A stretch of 64,000 nt of DNA from SVTX01 sp964526505 (lineage in GTDB: Bacteria > Bacillota > Clostridia > Oscillospirales > CAG-272), in the NCBI GenBank assembly GCA_964526505.1, contig CAZGJC010000003.1, forward strand, positions 3,522-67,521, given 5' to 3'. Under the pieces are notes generated by a model. The model was not told the origin of the DNA, made no database searches, and saw only the letters and a program-made list of their open reading frames with translations. Positions 56,862-64,000 of this stretch are shown one piece after another. Both the position numbers and the translations under genes were made by a program. Every line of letters begins with the position of its first letter. Position 1 is the stretch's first letter.

Positions 56862-58256
56862 ATGAAAAGAACACTTATAAAAGACGTTTATTCGCAAAGA
56901 GACGAATACGCCGGAAAAACAATAGTTGTCGGCGGTTGGGCAAGAAGCGTGCGTGACAGCAAAGCGTTCGGTTTTATAGATTTGTACGACGGAAGTTGTT
57001 TCCCTACGTTGCAAGTTGTTTTTGAAAGAGAATTTATAGAAAATTATGATGAAATCGCTTCCCTTAACGTAGGTTCTTCGGTTGTTGTTGAGGGTGTACT
57101 CGAACTTACGCCGGACAGAAACCAACCTTTTGAACTTAAAGCCAAGACGGTTACGGTTGAGGGAAAATCCACACCGGATTATCCGCTTCAAAAGAAGAGA
57201 CATACAGTGGAATATTTGCGTGAGCAGGCATATCTCAGACCGAGAACAAATCTCTTTTCTGCGGTTTTCAGAGTTAGAAGCGAAGTGGCTTTTGCAATCC
57301 ATAAATTTTTTAATGACAGAGGATTTGTATACGTTCACACGCCCCTTATTACGGCATCTGATGCAGAGGGAGCGGGAGAAATGTTCAGAGTTACCACTCT
57401 TGATATGAAGAATCCTCCGTTGACTCCCGACGGTGAAGTTGATTTTTCCAAAGATTTCTTCGGAAAAAGCACAAACCTTACTGTATCAGGACAACTTGAA
57501 GGCGAAACGTATGCCATGGCATTCGGCAACATATATACTTTCGGTCCCACGTTCAGAGCGGAGCAGTCAAATACTGCACGCCACGCCGCAGAATTTTGGA
57601 TGATAGAACCCGAAATTGCTTTTGCGGACCTTAACGACAATATGCAACTTGCATGGGATATGATTCAGTTCATTATAAGACACGTTATGGACAAATGTTC
57701 GTATGAACTTGAATTTCTTAACAAGTTTATTGATAAGGGATTGATTGAGAGACTTACTACGCTTGCAAACAGTGAGTACAAAAAGGTGACTTATACCGAG
57801 GCTGTTGAAATTCTTAAAAACAGCGGTGCAGACTTTAAATATCCCGTAGAGTGGGGAATAGATTTGCAAACAGAACATGAGAGATATCTCACGGAGCAGG
57901 TATTCAAGTGTCCGATATTCGTAATTGATTATCCGAAGGAGATAAAGGCGTTCTACATGAGACTTAACGACGACGGTAAAACCGTTGCCGCTATGGACCT
58001 TCTCGTTCCGGGAGTCGGTGAGATTATAGGCGGTTCACAGAGAGAAGAAAGACTTGACGTTCTCCTTTCACGTATGGAAGAATGCGGACTCAAAGAAGAA
58101 GACTATTGGTGGTACGTAAATCTTCGCAGATACGGCGGAACCAAACATGCAGGCTATGGTCTCGGCTTTGAGAGAATCATTATGTATCTTACCGGTGTGT
58201 CAAACATAAGAGACGTTATACCTTATCCCAGAACAACGGGTACGGCAGAATATTGA
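56862..58256 (+). CDS. asnS: Asparaginyl-tRNA synthetase
   Basis: 464 residues. N-terminal OB-fold anticodon-binding domain (about 14-110: VVGGWARSVRDSKAFGFIDLYDG), then a class II core: motif 1 in VRSEVAFAIHKFFNDRGFVYVHTP, motif 2 in FGPTFRAEQSNTARHAAEFWMIEPE, motif 3 in GYGLGFERIIMYLTGV. SGQLEGE and the Asn-type pocket distinguish it from AspRS. AAAGGAA site 8 nt before the ATG. Monocistronic with a strong terminator. Confidence 0.97.
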   Translation: MKRTLIKDVYSQRDEYAGKTIVVGGWARSVRDSKAFGFIDLYDGSCFPTLQVVFEREFIENYDEIASLNVGSSVVVEGVLELTPDRNQPFELKAKTVTVEGKSTPDYPLQKKRHTVEYLREQAYLRPRTNLFSAVFRVRSEVAFAIHKFFNDRGFVYVHTPLITASDAEGAGEMFRVTTLDMKNPPLTPDGEVDFSKDFFGKSTNLTVSGQLEGETYAMAFGNIYTFGPTFRAEQSNTARHAAEFWMIEPEIAFADLNDNMQLAWDMIQFIIRHVMDKCSYELEFLNKFIDKGLIERLTTLANSEYKKVTYTEAVEILKNSGADFKYPVEWGIDLQTEHERYLTEQVFKCPIFVIDYPKEIKAFYMRLNDDGKTVAAMDLLVPGVGEIIGGSQREERLDVLLSRMEECGLKEEDYWWYVNLRRYGGTKHAGYGLGFERIIMYLTGVSNIRDVIPYPRTTGTAEY

Positions 58257-58297
58257 TTTATAATCTTAAATGTAGGTTATTTTACTCAAACGATTAA

Positions 58298-58333
58298 AAG
58301 CAAGGCAATTTTGAGGTTGCCTTGCTTTTTTTT
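58298..58333 (+). terminator. Terminator of asnS
   Basis: Perfect 11-bp stem AAGCAAGGCAA / TTGCCTTGCTT, 8-nt loop, T-run to 58333. Confidence 0.95.
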
Positions 58334-58363
58334 GTAAGTGTTTTGCATAGGTGATTTTGGTGG

Positions 58364-59038
58364 TCATCGCTCGTCGTCTGAAAACTCGTCGTAATTGCCG
58401 TCGGACAAAATTTTCAGTGCGTAATTGATTTGTGAACCGCTGTATCCCAAACGGGCAAGCGAACCGTAGGCTTTTGAGTAATCTTGACGGTCAAGGCTTT
58501 TTTTACCGAATTTTTTTCTTGCAACGTGCAAGCATCTCTTATCAAAGTCGTAGAAAAGAAGAAAATCTCTGACCGATTGAATTGTCGAATTTGCAAACCC
58601 TTTCTCACGAAGTTTTGAAATTATGCGACGCTCACCCCAATATTTTTCAAGGCACAGTTCCGCCTCACGTGTTGCAAACGCTTCTTCGTCAATAAGACCC
58701 ATATCACAAACCATATTTACCGCAACGTGGGACGCCTCGGCAGAAAAGCCTTTTTCACGAAGTTTGCGACGCAATCCGATAACGGAGCAGGCGGAATATC
58801 CGAGCAGACGACAGGCTTTTATGTAGGCACAGGATACCTCGGAATATCGATGGATTTTTTCAAGCGTTTCGGCATCGACAAAGCCACGGGAGAGTTGCAA
58901 TTCACTGACAAATTTGCACAGCATCGGATATTGTATTTTCCGTGGCTTGCCGTTATTGTCGTTCATTTTGACAATGACATATATGCAGTTTTCGGAGGCG
59001 AGCAGATCGATTTCCGCTAAATTATTTATGTTTTCCAA
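58364..59038 (-). CDS. recX: Regulatory protein RecX
   Basis: 224 residues. Three-helix RecX repeats: AYIKACRLLGYSACSVIGLRRKLREKGFSAEA, then MGLIDEEAFATREAELCLEKYWGERRIISKLREKGF. RecX binds inside the RecA filament groove and restrains it. The start is a TTG at 59038, 4 bp after the recA stop, with GACGAGGAA as ribosome site within the recA end; no ATG is available nearby. Coupled to recA. Confidence 0.93.
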   Translation of the reverse strand: MENINNLAEIDLLASENCIYVIVKMNDNNGKPRKIQYPMLCKFVSELQLSRGFVDAETLEKIHRYSEVSCAYIKACRLLGYSACSVIGLRRKLREKGFSAEASHVAVNMVCDMGLIDEEAFATREAELCLEKYWGERRIISKLREKGFANSTIQSVRDFLLFYDFDKRCLHVARKKFGKKSLDRQDYSKAYGSLARLGYSGSQINYALKILSDGNYDEFSDDER

Positions 59039-59042
59039 GGTG

Positions 59043-60158
59043 TTATTCCTCGTCGTCTCCGAGCGTTTTTATATCAAAATCGTCGTCATCGTCGGCATCA
59101 ACCTCAAATTCATCCGTCGCAATTTCGGCACTGTCCTTCATGGCACGGATTTTTGCCTCAACCTCTGCGGCAATTTCGGGATGTTCTTCAAGCATTCTGC
59201 GAACGTTTTCTTTACCCTGACCGATTCTTTCGCCGTTGTATGAGAACCACGAACCGCTCTTTTTGATTATATTGAGCATAATCGCAAAATCCAAAACTTC
59301 ACTCATACGTGAGATGCCCTTTCCGTACAAAATATCAAATTCCGCAACCTTGAAGGGCGGAGCAACCTTGTTTTTGACTATTTTGCATTTTACACGGTTG
59401 CCGTAAATTTCGGAACCGTTTTTGAGTTGTTCGGTTTTTCTTATATCAATTCGAATAGACGCATAGAATTTAAGAGCTCTACCACCCGTGGTTGTTTCGG
59501 GATTGCCGTAAATTACACCGACTTTTTCACGAAGTTGGTTAATAAATATCACAACGCAATTACTCTTTGATATAACGGCGGCGAGTTTACGCATCGCCTG
59601 TGACATAAGTCTTGCTTGAACGCCGACGGTAGGAGCTCCCATATCACCGTCTATTTCGGTACGTGGAACAAGGGCGGCAACGGAGTCGACCACTATAACG
59701 TCGATTGCTCCCGAACGAACAAGCGACTCGGTTATAGAGAGTGCATCTTCTCCGCAGTCGGGCTGAGAAACAAGCAGATTGTTTATATCAACGCCAAGTG
59801 CTTTGGCGTAGACCGGATCGAGGGCGTGTTCTGCGTCGATGAATGCGGCCTCTCCACCTGTTTTTTGAACTTCGGCAATAATGTGAAGTGCAACGGTTGT
59901 TTTACCCGAAGATTCGGGACCGAAAATTTCGATAATACGACCACGGGGAACTCCGCCGATGCCGAGAGCCATATCAAGTGACAACGAACCCGTTGAGACT
60001 GCCTGAACTTCCATGTGCGAGTTTTCGCCGAGACGCATAATGGAGCCTGCACCGTAGTCACGCTCTATTTGCGATATCATAGTGTTGAGTGCCTTGCGTT
60101 TATCTTCTCTATTTTGTACTTCCGTAACCTTGGTGGCTGTTTTCTTGGATTGTGCCAT
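59043..60158 (-). CDS. recA: Recombinase RecA
   Basis: 371 residues. Strand-exchange ATPase of homologous repair and SOS induction. N-terminal ERDYGAGSIMRLGE, Walker A GPESSGKTT near residue 80, VIVVDSVAALVPR, L1/L2 loops GAPTVGVQARLMSQAMRK and INQLREKVGVIYGNPETTTGGRALKF. Very acidic C-terminus (about 345-371). AAGGAG site before the ATG. Consensus promoter upstream; no LexA box of the Gram-positive type (GAAC-N4-GTTC) was seen near it. Confidence 0.98.
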   Translation of the reverse strand: MAQSKKTATKVTEVQNREDKRKALNTMISQIERDYGAGSIMRLGENSHMEVQAVSTGSLSLDMALGIGGVPRGRIIEIFGPESSGKTTVALHIIAEVQKTGGEAAFIDAEHALDPVYAKALGVDINNLLVSQPDCGEDALSITESLVRSGAIDVIVVDSVAALVPRTEIDGDMGAPTVGVQARLMSQAMRKLAAVISKSNCVVIFINQLREKVGVIYGNPETTTGGRALKFYASIRIDIRKTEQLKNGSEIYGNRVKCKIVKNKVAPPFKVAEFDILYGKGISRMSEVLDFAIMLNIIKKSGSWFSYNGERIGQGKENVRRMLEEHPEIAAEVEAKIRAMKDSAEIATDEFEVDADDDDDFDIKTLGDDEE

Positions 60159-60208
60159 AACGGACTCCTTTACGTAATGAAATTCAAATAATTTGTTTTT
60201 GTGACACC

Positions 60209-60237
60209 ATTATACACCCACAAGAATAATTTGTCAA
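60209..60237 (-). promoter_or_regulatory. Consensus promoter of recA-recX
   Basis: On the minus strand TTGACA (60237-60232), 17-nt spacer, TATAAT (60214-60209), perfect match, about 50 bases before recA. Confidence 0.9.
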
Positions 60238-60378
60238 GACTGTTTTGAAAATAAAATTCCCAAAACGGAAAATACGCATTTGTACAAAAAATACAATAAT
60301 TTGCTATGTAACTTTAAAATTCCGATTTTGGAAACAAAGACCGACGAGACTTAAAAAACAAAAAATGATGAAAAAATA

Positions 60379-60407
60379 TTGAAATAGTTGCTTATTTGTG
60401 ATATAAT
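60379..60407 (+). promoter_or_regulatory. Promoter of asd
   Basis: TTGAAA (60379-60384), 17-nt spacer, TATAAT (60402-60407). The leader to asd is about 120 nt; no lysine riboswitch (L box) fold was recognised in it. The rest of the recA-asd gap (60240-60378) is AT-rich and shows nothing else. Confidence 0.78.
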
Positions 60408-60534
60408 AAAACAATAGTCATATGTTTTACGGCGTAAAACGTTATATCGGACACAGATGATTTTGAATACGGGCTTAAAAACGCTTCATTATTATATAGC
60501 GTTGTATTACCGTTTGGAAAGGAACGATTGAGTT

Positions 60535-61608
60535 ATGGAAAAGATGAAAGTAGGCGTAGTCGGTGCTACGGGAATGGTGGGTCAGAGATTTTTGACTTTG
60601 CTTGAAAATCACCCTTATTTTGAGGTGGTCGCTTTGGCGGCATCGAAAAACAGTGCGGGAAAGAAGTATTCCGAAGCACTTGGAGGACGTTGGAAACTCG
60701 GCACGCCTATGCCGGAAAAATATGCGGATATGGTGGTTTATGATGCGGAAGACATTGAAAGCATGAAAAAATGTTCGTTTGTTTTCTGTGCGGTAAATAT
60801 GAAAAAAGACGAGATCAAGGCACTTGAAGAAAAGTATGCGAAAGCGGAAATCCCCGTTGTGTCTAACAACAGTGCAAACCGCTGGACTCCCGACGTGCCG
60901 ATGGTTATTCCCGAAATCAACCCCGAACACCTTGAAGTGATAGAGGCACAGAGACAGAGACTCGGAACAAAGCGTGGATTTATTGCGGTAAAACCCAACT
61001 GCTCCATTCAATCTTACGTACCTATGCTCACACCCTTGCGTAAATACGGCATAAAGGAAGTTGTCGTTACGACGTATCAGGCTATATCCGGTGCGGGAAA
61101 AACTTTCAAGGAATGGCCCGAAATGCTTGACAATATTATTCCTTATATCGGCGGAGAAGAAGAAAAGAGCGAGAAAGAGCCTCTTCGCATTTGGGGCAAG
61201 GTTGAAAACGGTCAAATCGTAAAAGCGGACGCACCTTTGATTACCACGCAGTGCATCAGAGTTCCCGTAACGGACGGTCATACTGCCGCCGTGTTCGTTA
61301 AGTTTGAAAATAAACCCACCAAAGAGCAAATTCTTGACGATTGGAAGAATTTCTCCGGCGAACCGCAAACCCTCGGACTTCCTCATGCACCCGAGCAGTT
61401 TGTTACGTATTTTGAAGAGGACAACAGACCTCAGGCACACACGGACCGTGAACTTTACGGCGGAATGGGCGTGTCTGCCGGCAGACTTCGTGAAGACACT
61501 TTGTTTGACTACAAATTTGTGGGACTTTCTCACAACACGCTCAGAGGAGCGGCAGGCGGTGCGGTTCTTATTGCCGAATTGCTTTACAGAAAAGGATATT
61601 TCAACTGA
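60535..61608 (+). CDS. asd: Aspartate-semialdehyde dehydrogenase (archaeal/fungal-like type)
   Basis: 357 residues. Reduces aspartyl phosphate to the semialdehyde for Lys, Thr, Met and diaminopimelate. NADP motif VGVVGATGMVGQRF at residue 5, VVSNNSANRW, the catalytic cysteine in VKPNCSIQSY (about residue 157), AISGAGKTF, and the His of VTDGHTAAV. Length and motifs match the archaeal/yeast-type enzyme rather than the E. coli type. GGAAAGG site about 10 nt before the ATG. Single gene with a terminator. Confidence 0.95.
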   Translation: MEKMKVGVVGATGMVGQRFLTLLENHPYFEVVALAASKNSAGKKYSEALGGRWKLGTPMPEKYADMVVYDAEDIESMKKCSFVFCAVNMKKDEIKALEEKYAKAEIPVVSNNSANRWTPDVPMVIPEINPEHLEVIEAQRQRLGTKRGFIAVKPNCSIQSYVPMLTPLRKYGIKEVVVTTYQAISGAGKTFKEWPEMLDNIIPYIGGEEEKSEKEPLRIWGKVENGQIVKADAPLITTQCIRVPVTDGHTAAVFVKFENKPTKEQILDDWKNFSGEPQTLGLPHAPEQFVTYFEEDNRPQAHTDRELYGGMGVSAGRLREDTLFDYKFVGLSHNTLRGAAGGAVLIAELLYRKGYFN

Positions 61609-61612
61609 TTTT

Positions 61613-61642
61613 AACACAGGGGATCAAATCCCCTGTGTTTTT
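61613..61642 (+). terminator. Terminator of asd
   Basis: Perfect 12-bp stem AACACAGGGGAT / ATCCCCTGTGTT with a 3-nt loop and a short T-run. Confidence 0.92.
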
Positions 61643-62163
61643 ACAAATACAATAAACAAATAATTGAAAAATAAATCAAATATTAAAATATTTGTCGGAA
61701 ACGCTCTTTTAATGTGGAGCATCGCCGTATTGAAAACGACGGAGAGCATGTTGCGTTTTGTGCGGTGGGGCTGATGGCACGGTGATTTGCCATATGAATA
61801 ATATTGAAGTATACTATGTTGAAACATAACACGCTGTGTTCGAATATTATGATGAAGAAACGGCCACTCATAGTGAACACGTTTCGGCAAATATTTGCAC
61901 TATATAAAAAGAAAATAAACGCCGTTCTGCATTTGCGGTGTGGAAACGGAACTTTACAAACTGTTGCAAACTGCGGTTTCGGTGCTTTGTGTGGGCTGAA
62001 ATCGGCACATAAATTCGAGCGATAAGTGGGCTTGCGACAAACCTGAAATGCCTTTTGGCAAAAGAAGAAAACGATATATTTTGAACCCTAATTTTAGGAT
62101 GTGCATTTTGCACATTTTGTCAAAGATTTTTTTGTTGTACAAGTAGAATTTGTCAGTTTTCTA
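61643..62163. other. Intergenic stretch with no supportable gene
   Basis: About 520 bases. Open frames of up to 88 codons occur on both strands but lack ribosome sites, homology-like sequence or coherent codon use. No RNA gene or long repeat was recognised. It could hold a decayed gene or an uncharacterised RNA. Confidence 0.6.
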
Positions 62164-62192
62164 TTGCAAGTTTGACAAGAATGTGATAAAAT
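62164..62192 (+). promoter_or_regulatory. Promoter of the Cys-rich-repeat lipoprotein gene
   Basis: TTGCAA (62164-62169), 17-nt spacer, TAAAAT (62187-62192), 74 bases before the ATG. Confidence 0.72.
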
Positions 62193-62266
62193 GGCTTCAA
62201 GTGAAAGCGTGTCTTGTTGATGCTTTTATTAAATTACAACATTTTTCAGAAAGGATAAAGAGAAAA

Positions 62267-64000
62267 ATGAAAAAATTTTTAGCTCTTATGGCACTTGTTG
62301 TTTGTCTTATGCTCGTTTTCGTTGCGTGCGACAACAACGGTAACGAGGTTCCCACGGATGAACCTGCAACAGAGGCTCCTACAACGGCTGTTTGTTCGCA
62401 CGAGTATGATAACAACTGCGACGCAACTTGTAACCTTTGCGGCGAAAAGAGAGAAGTAACTCACACGGAAGTGGTTCTCGAAGCCAAATCCGCAACTTGT
62501 ACCGAAAGCGGTCTTACAGAAGGTAAGAAATGTTCTGTTTGCGGTACTATTACAGTAGCACAGGAGAAAATTCCCGCTACCGGACACACAGAAGAAGTAA
62601 TTAAGGGCGTATCCGCAACTTGTACAAGCACAGGTCTTACGGACGGTAAGAAGTGCTCTGTATGTGGCGAAATTCTCGTTGCACAGACAACAATTATGGC
62701 AACAGGTCATAAGAACGTTGAAACTGTTGCGGGCAAAGACGCAACTTGCACGGAAACAGGTCTTACGGAAGGTAAGAAGTGCTCCGACTGCGGTGCATGG
62801 GTTGTTGAACAGGCAATTATTCCCGAAAAGGGACACGTTGAGGTGTACGTTGGTGCAATCGAACCCACGTGTACGGAATCAGGTTACACAGGTGCAACCA
62901 TTTGTGCAGTCTGCGAAGACGTTCTCGACTACGGTGAAGAAATCGAAGCAACAGGTCACAATCCCGAACACATTATTGAAATCAGTGCTGTGGCTCCCAC
63001 GTGTACCGAATTGGGCTGGACGGCGGGTTCTTACTGTCTTGACTGCGGTCAGATAGTTAACGGATATGAATACCTCGAACCCACAGGTCACGATTTCAAA
63101 AACTACAAATCTAATAACGACGCTACGTGCGTATTCGACGGAACAGAGACTGCCAAGTGTGAAAACTGCGATGCAACAGACACGAGAGTTGAAGCAGGCA
63201 CAAAGGGTCATACATACGGCGAATACACGTCTAACAATGACGCAACTTGTACGGCGGACGGTACAAAGACCGCTTACTGCACACGTTGTAATGCAGAAAA
63301 GACAATAAAAGACGAAGAGTCCGTTCTCGGTCACGACTGGAAGAGCGTTGACGCAAAAGAAGCAAATTGTACCGAATACGGTTGGGACGCATACACAAAG
63401 TGTGGCAGATGCGGAGAGACCAACGGTTACAATGAAATCCCCAAGAAGGGACACACCGAAGTTTCCATCGGCGAAGCAAAAGATCCCACTTGTACCGAAG
63501 CAGGTACAACCGCAGGCGTTAAGTGCGACGTTTGTAACGCAATTATCGAAGCACAGAAATCTATCCCCGCTACGGGACATACAAACAAGATAATCGAAGC
63601 AGTTGCTCCTAAATGTACAACAACAGGACACACAGCAGGCGTTGAGTGTGCAACGTGCGGAGAAATACTCGTTGCAACAAGAGTTGTTGAAGAACTCGGT
63701 CACGACAGAGACCCCGAGAACAGAAACATCTGTAAGAGATGTGGCGACGGTTGCGAACACGATGCACAACTCGTTGATATCGCACAGGTTAAACCTACAT
63801 GTACCGAAAACGGAACAGTTGCAGGCGTTCAGTGTCCTCTTTGTAAGAAGTACCAGATAATTACAAAGACAGACGAGGGCGAAACCATTACTTGGGAAAC
63901 CGCTCTTGAAGTAATTCCCGCACTTGACCATGACTACGAGCATCACGACGGTAAAGCTCCTACTTGTACCGAAGGCGGATATGACGCTTACGAGACATGT
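62267..64000 (+). CDS. Lipoprotein of tandem Cys-rich (CxxC) modules, 3' end beyond window
   Basis: At least 578 residues, open to the right edge. Signal peptide with lipobox VFVAC, then a Thr/Pro/Glu linker. More than ten modules of about 35-50 residues follow. Each contains a TCT-x-x-G motif near its start, a C-x-x-C(G) pair in the middle, and a terminal GH(T/N/D). Four Cys/His per module suggest a small zinc ribbon or a disulfide knuckle. Very similar modules form the tail and a middle cluster of the giant CHAP protein at 36.7-43.3 kb. Start ATG with AAAGGA upstream. The reverse-strand open frames here are by-products of the repeats. Confidence 0.88.
   Translation, partial: MKKFLALMALVVCLMLVFVACDNNGNEVPTDEPATEAPTTAVCSHEYDNNCDATCNLCGEKREVTHTEVVLEAKSATCTESGLTEGKKCSVCGTITVAQEKIPATGHTEEVIKGVSATCTSTGLTDGKKCSVCGEILVAQTTIMATGHKNVETVAGKDATCTETGLTEGKKCSDCGAWVVEQAIIPEKGHVEVYVGAIEPTCTESGYTGATICAVCEDVLDYGEEIEATGHNPEHIIEISAVAPTCTELGWTAGSYCLDCGQIVNGYEYLEPTGHDFKNYKSNNDATCVFDGTETAKCENCDATDTRVEAGTKGHTYGEYTSNNDATCTADGTKTAYCTRCNAEKTIKDEESVLGHDWKSVDAKEANCTEYGWDAYTKCGRCGETNGYNEIPKKGHTEVSIGEAKDPTCTEAGTTAGVKCDVCNAIIEAQKSIPATGHTNKIIEAVAPKCTTTGHTAGVECATCGEILVATRVVEELGHDRDPENRNICKRCGDGCEHDAQLVDIAQVKPTCTENGTVAGVQCPLCKKYQIITKTDEGETITWETALEVIPALDHDYEHHDGKAPTCTEGGYDAYETC

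Noticed and set aside
60408..60534. Lysine riboswitch before asd
   Set aside because: Leader is too short for the L-box fold and none of its conserved segments were recognised.
60475..61617. 380-codon reverse frame opposite asd
   Set aside because: Covers asd exactly on the other strand and has no start signal; asd motifs are unambiguous.
61804..62025. 73-codon plus frame in the asd-lipoprotein gap
   Set aside because: No ribosome site, no recognisable sequence pattern, competing frames of similar length on the other strand.
62879..63946. Long reverse-strand open frame rich in Cys/Phe opposite the Cys-rich lipoprotein
   Set aside because: Mirror image of the repeat coding on the plus strand; no ribosome site, no family-like sequence.

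Overview
This window is a bacterial chromosome segment that reads as an uncultured spore-forming Clostridia (Firmicutes) species, probably a metagenome-assembled scaffold. Evidence for this: textbook sigma-A promoters (TTGACA-N17-TATAAT recurs many times), strong purine-rich ribosome binding sites, a spoVT sporulation regulator, mini-RNase III, a PyrK/PyrD-type dihydroorotate dehydrogenase, a CIRCE heat-shock operator, and two 100-N scaffold gaps. No phage, insertion sequence or CRISPR array was seen.

Layout. 1-2.6 kb: hsp20-clpB heat-shock unit (clpB runs off the left edge) behind a CIRCE operator. 2.7-6 kb: C-terminally shortened MocR-type regulator divergent from an ECF vitamin-transporter S component, a PHP phosphoesterase and a small membrane protein. 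6.1-11.3 kb: a cytidylate-kinase-like protein, then a TrpXYZ-type ABC importer cassette followed by an SGNH acetylesterase. 11.5-12.7 kb: a sensory-rhodopsin-transducer-family protein and a BspA-like lipoprotein. 13-17.9 kb: two translationally coupled ABC proteins, each with ATPase and MacB/FtsX-type permease fused. 18-20 kb: a compact type II restriction-modification island. 20.1-22.7 kb: a TGS-containing nucleoside kinase, then a YgjV-like membrane/GNAT fusion preceded by a promoter, a guanine-type purine riboswitch aptamer and a terminator that overlaps the aptamer. 22.8-25.8 kb: Zn/Cd-type P-type ATPase with a separate HMA chaperone, divergent from an ArsR-AraC fusion regulator. 25.9-26.4 kb: tRNA-Ser(GGA), a tRNA-like remnant, and an assembly gap. 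26.6-33.2 kb: pyrimidine biosynthesis operon pyrC-K-D-F-E-B-I plus a YfiH/PgeF protein. 33.2-36.3 kb: ABC-F ATPase and gpsA. 36.5-44.6 kb: a 2175-residue secreted CHAP + SGNH + Cys-rich-repeat protein facing a paralogous membrane-anchored CHAP protein that is last in a trkA-trkH-tmk run. 48-55 kb: intracellular GH78-like rhamnosidase, spoVT, Na+-decarboxylase beta subunit with small partners, a second PHP protein, cyclophilin, mini-RNase III. 55.6-61.6 kb: DUF1836 protein interrupted by gap 2, asnS, recA-recX, asd. 62.2 kb to the right edge: a lipoprotein of tandem Cys-rich modules like those in the giant CHAP protein.

Common themes: most genes have their own recognisable promoter and a perfect-stem terminator, many of them bidirectional. 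Several proteins point to host-glycan or cell-wall work (two SGNH/sialate-esterase-like domains, a rhamnosidase, two CHAP hydrolases, a BspA-like lipoprotein). The most interesting signals are the riboswitch unit at 22.5-22.7 kb, the giant CHAP/SGNH protein with its paralogue and shared Cys-rich modules, and the restriction-modification island with an unknown third gene. All family calls are from reading the sequence; no database search was run.
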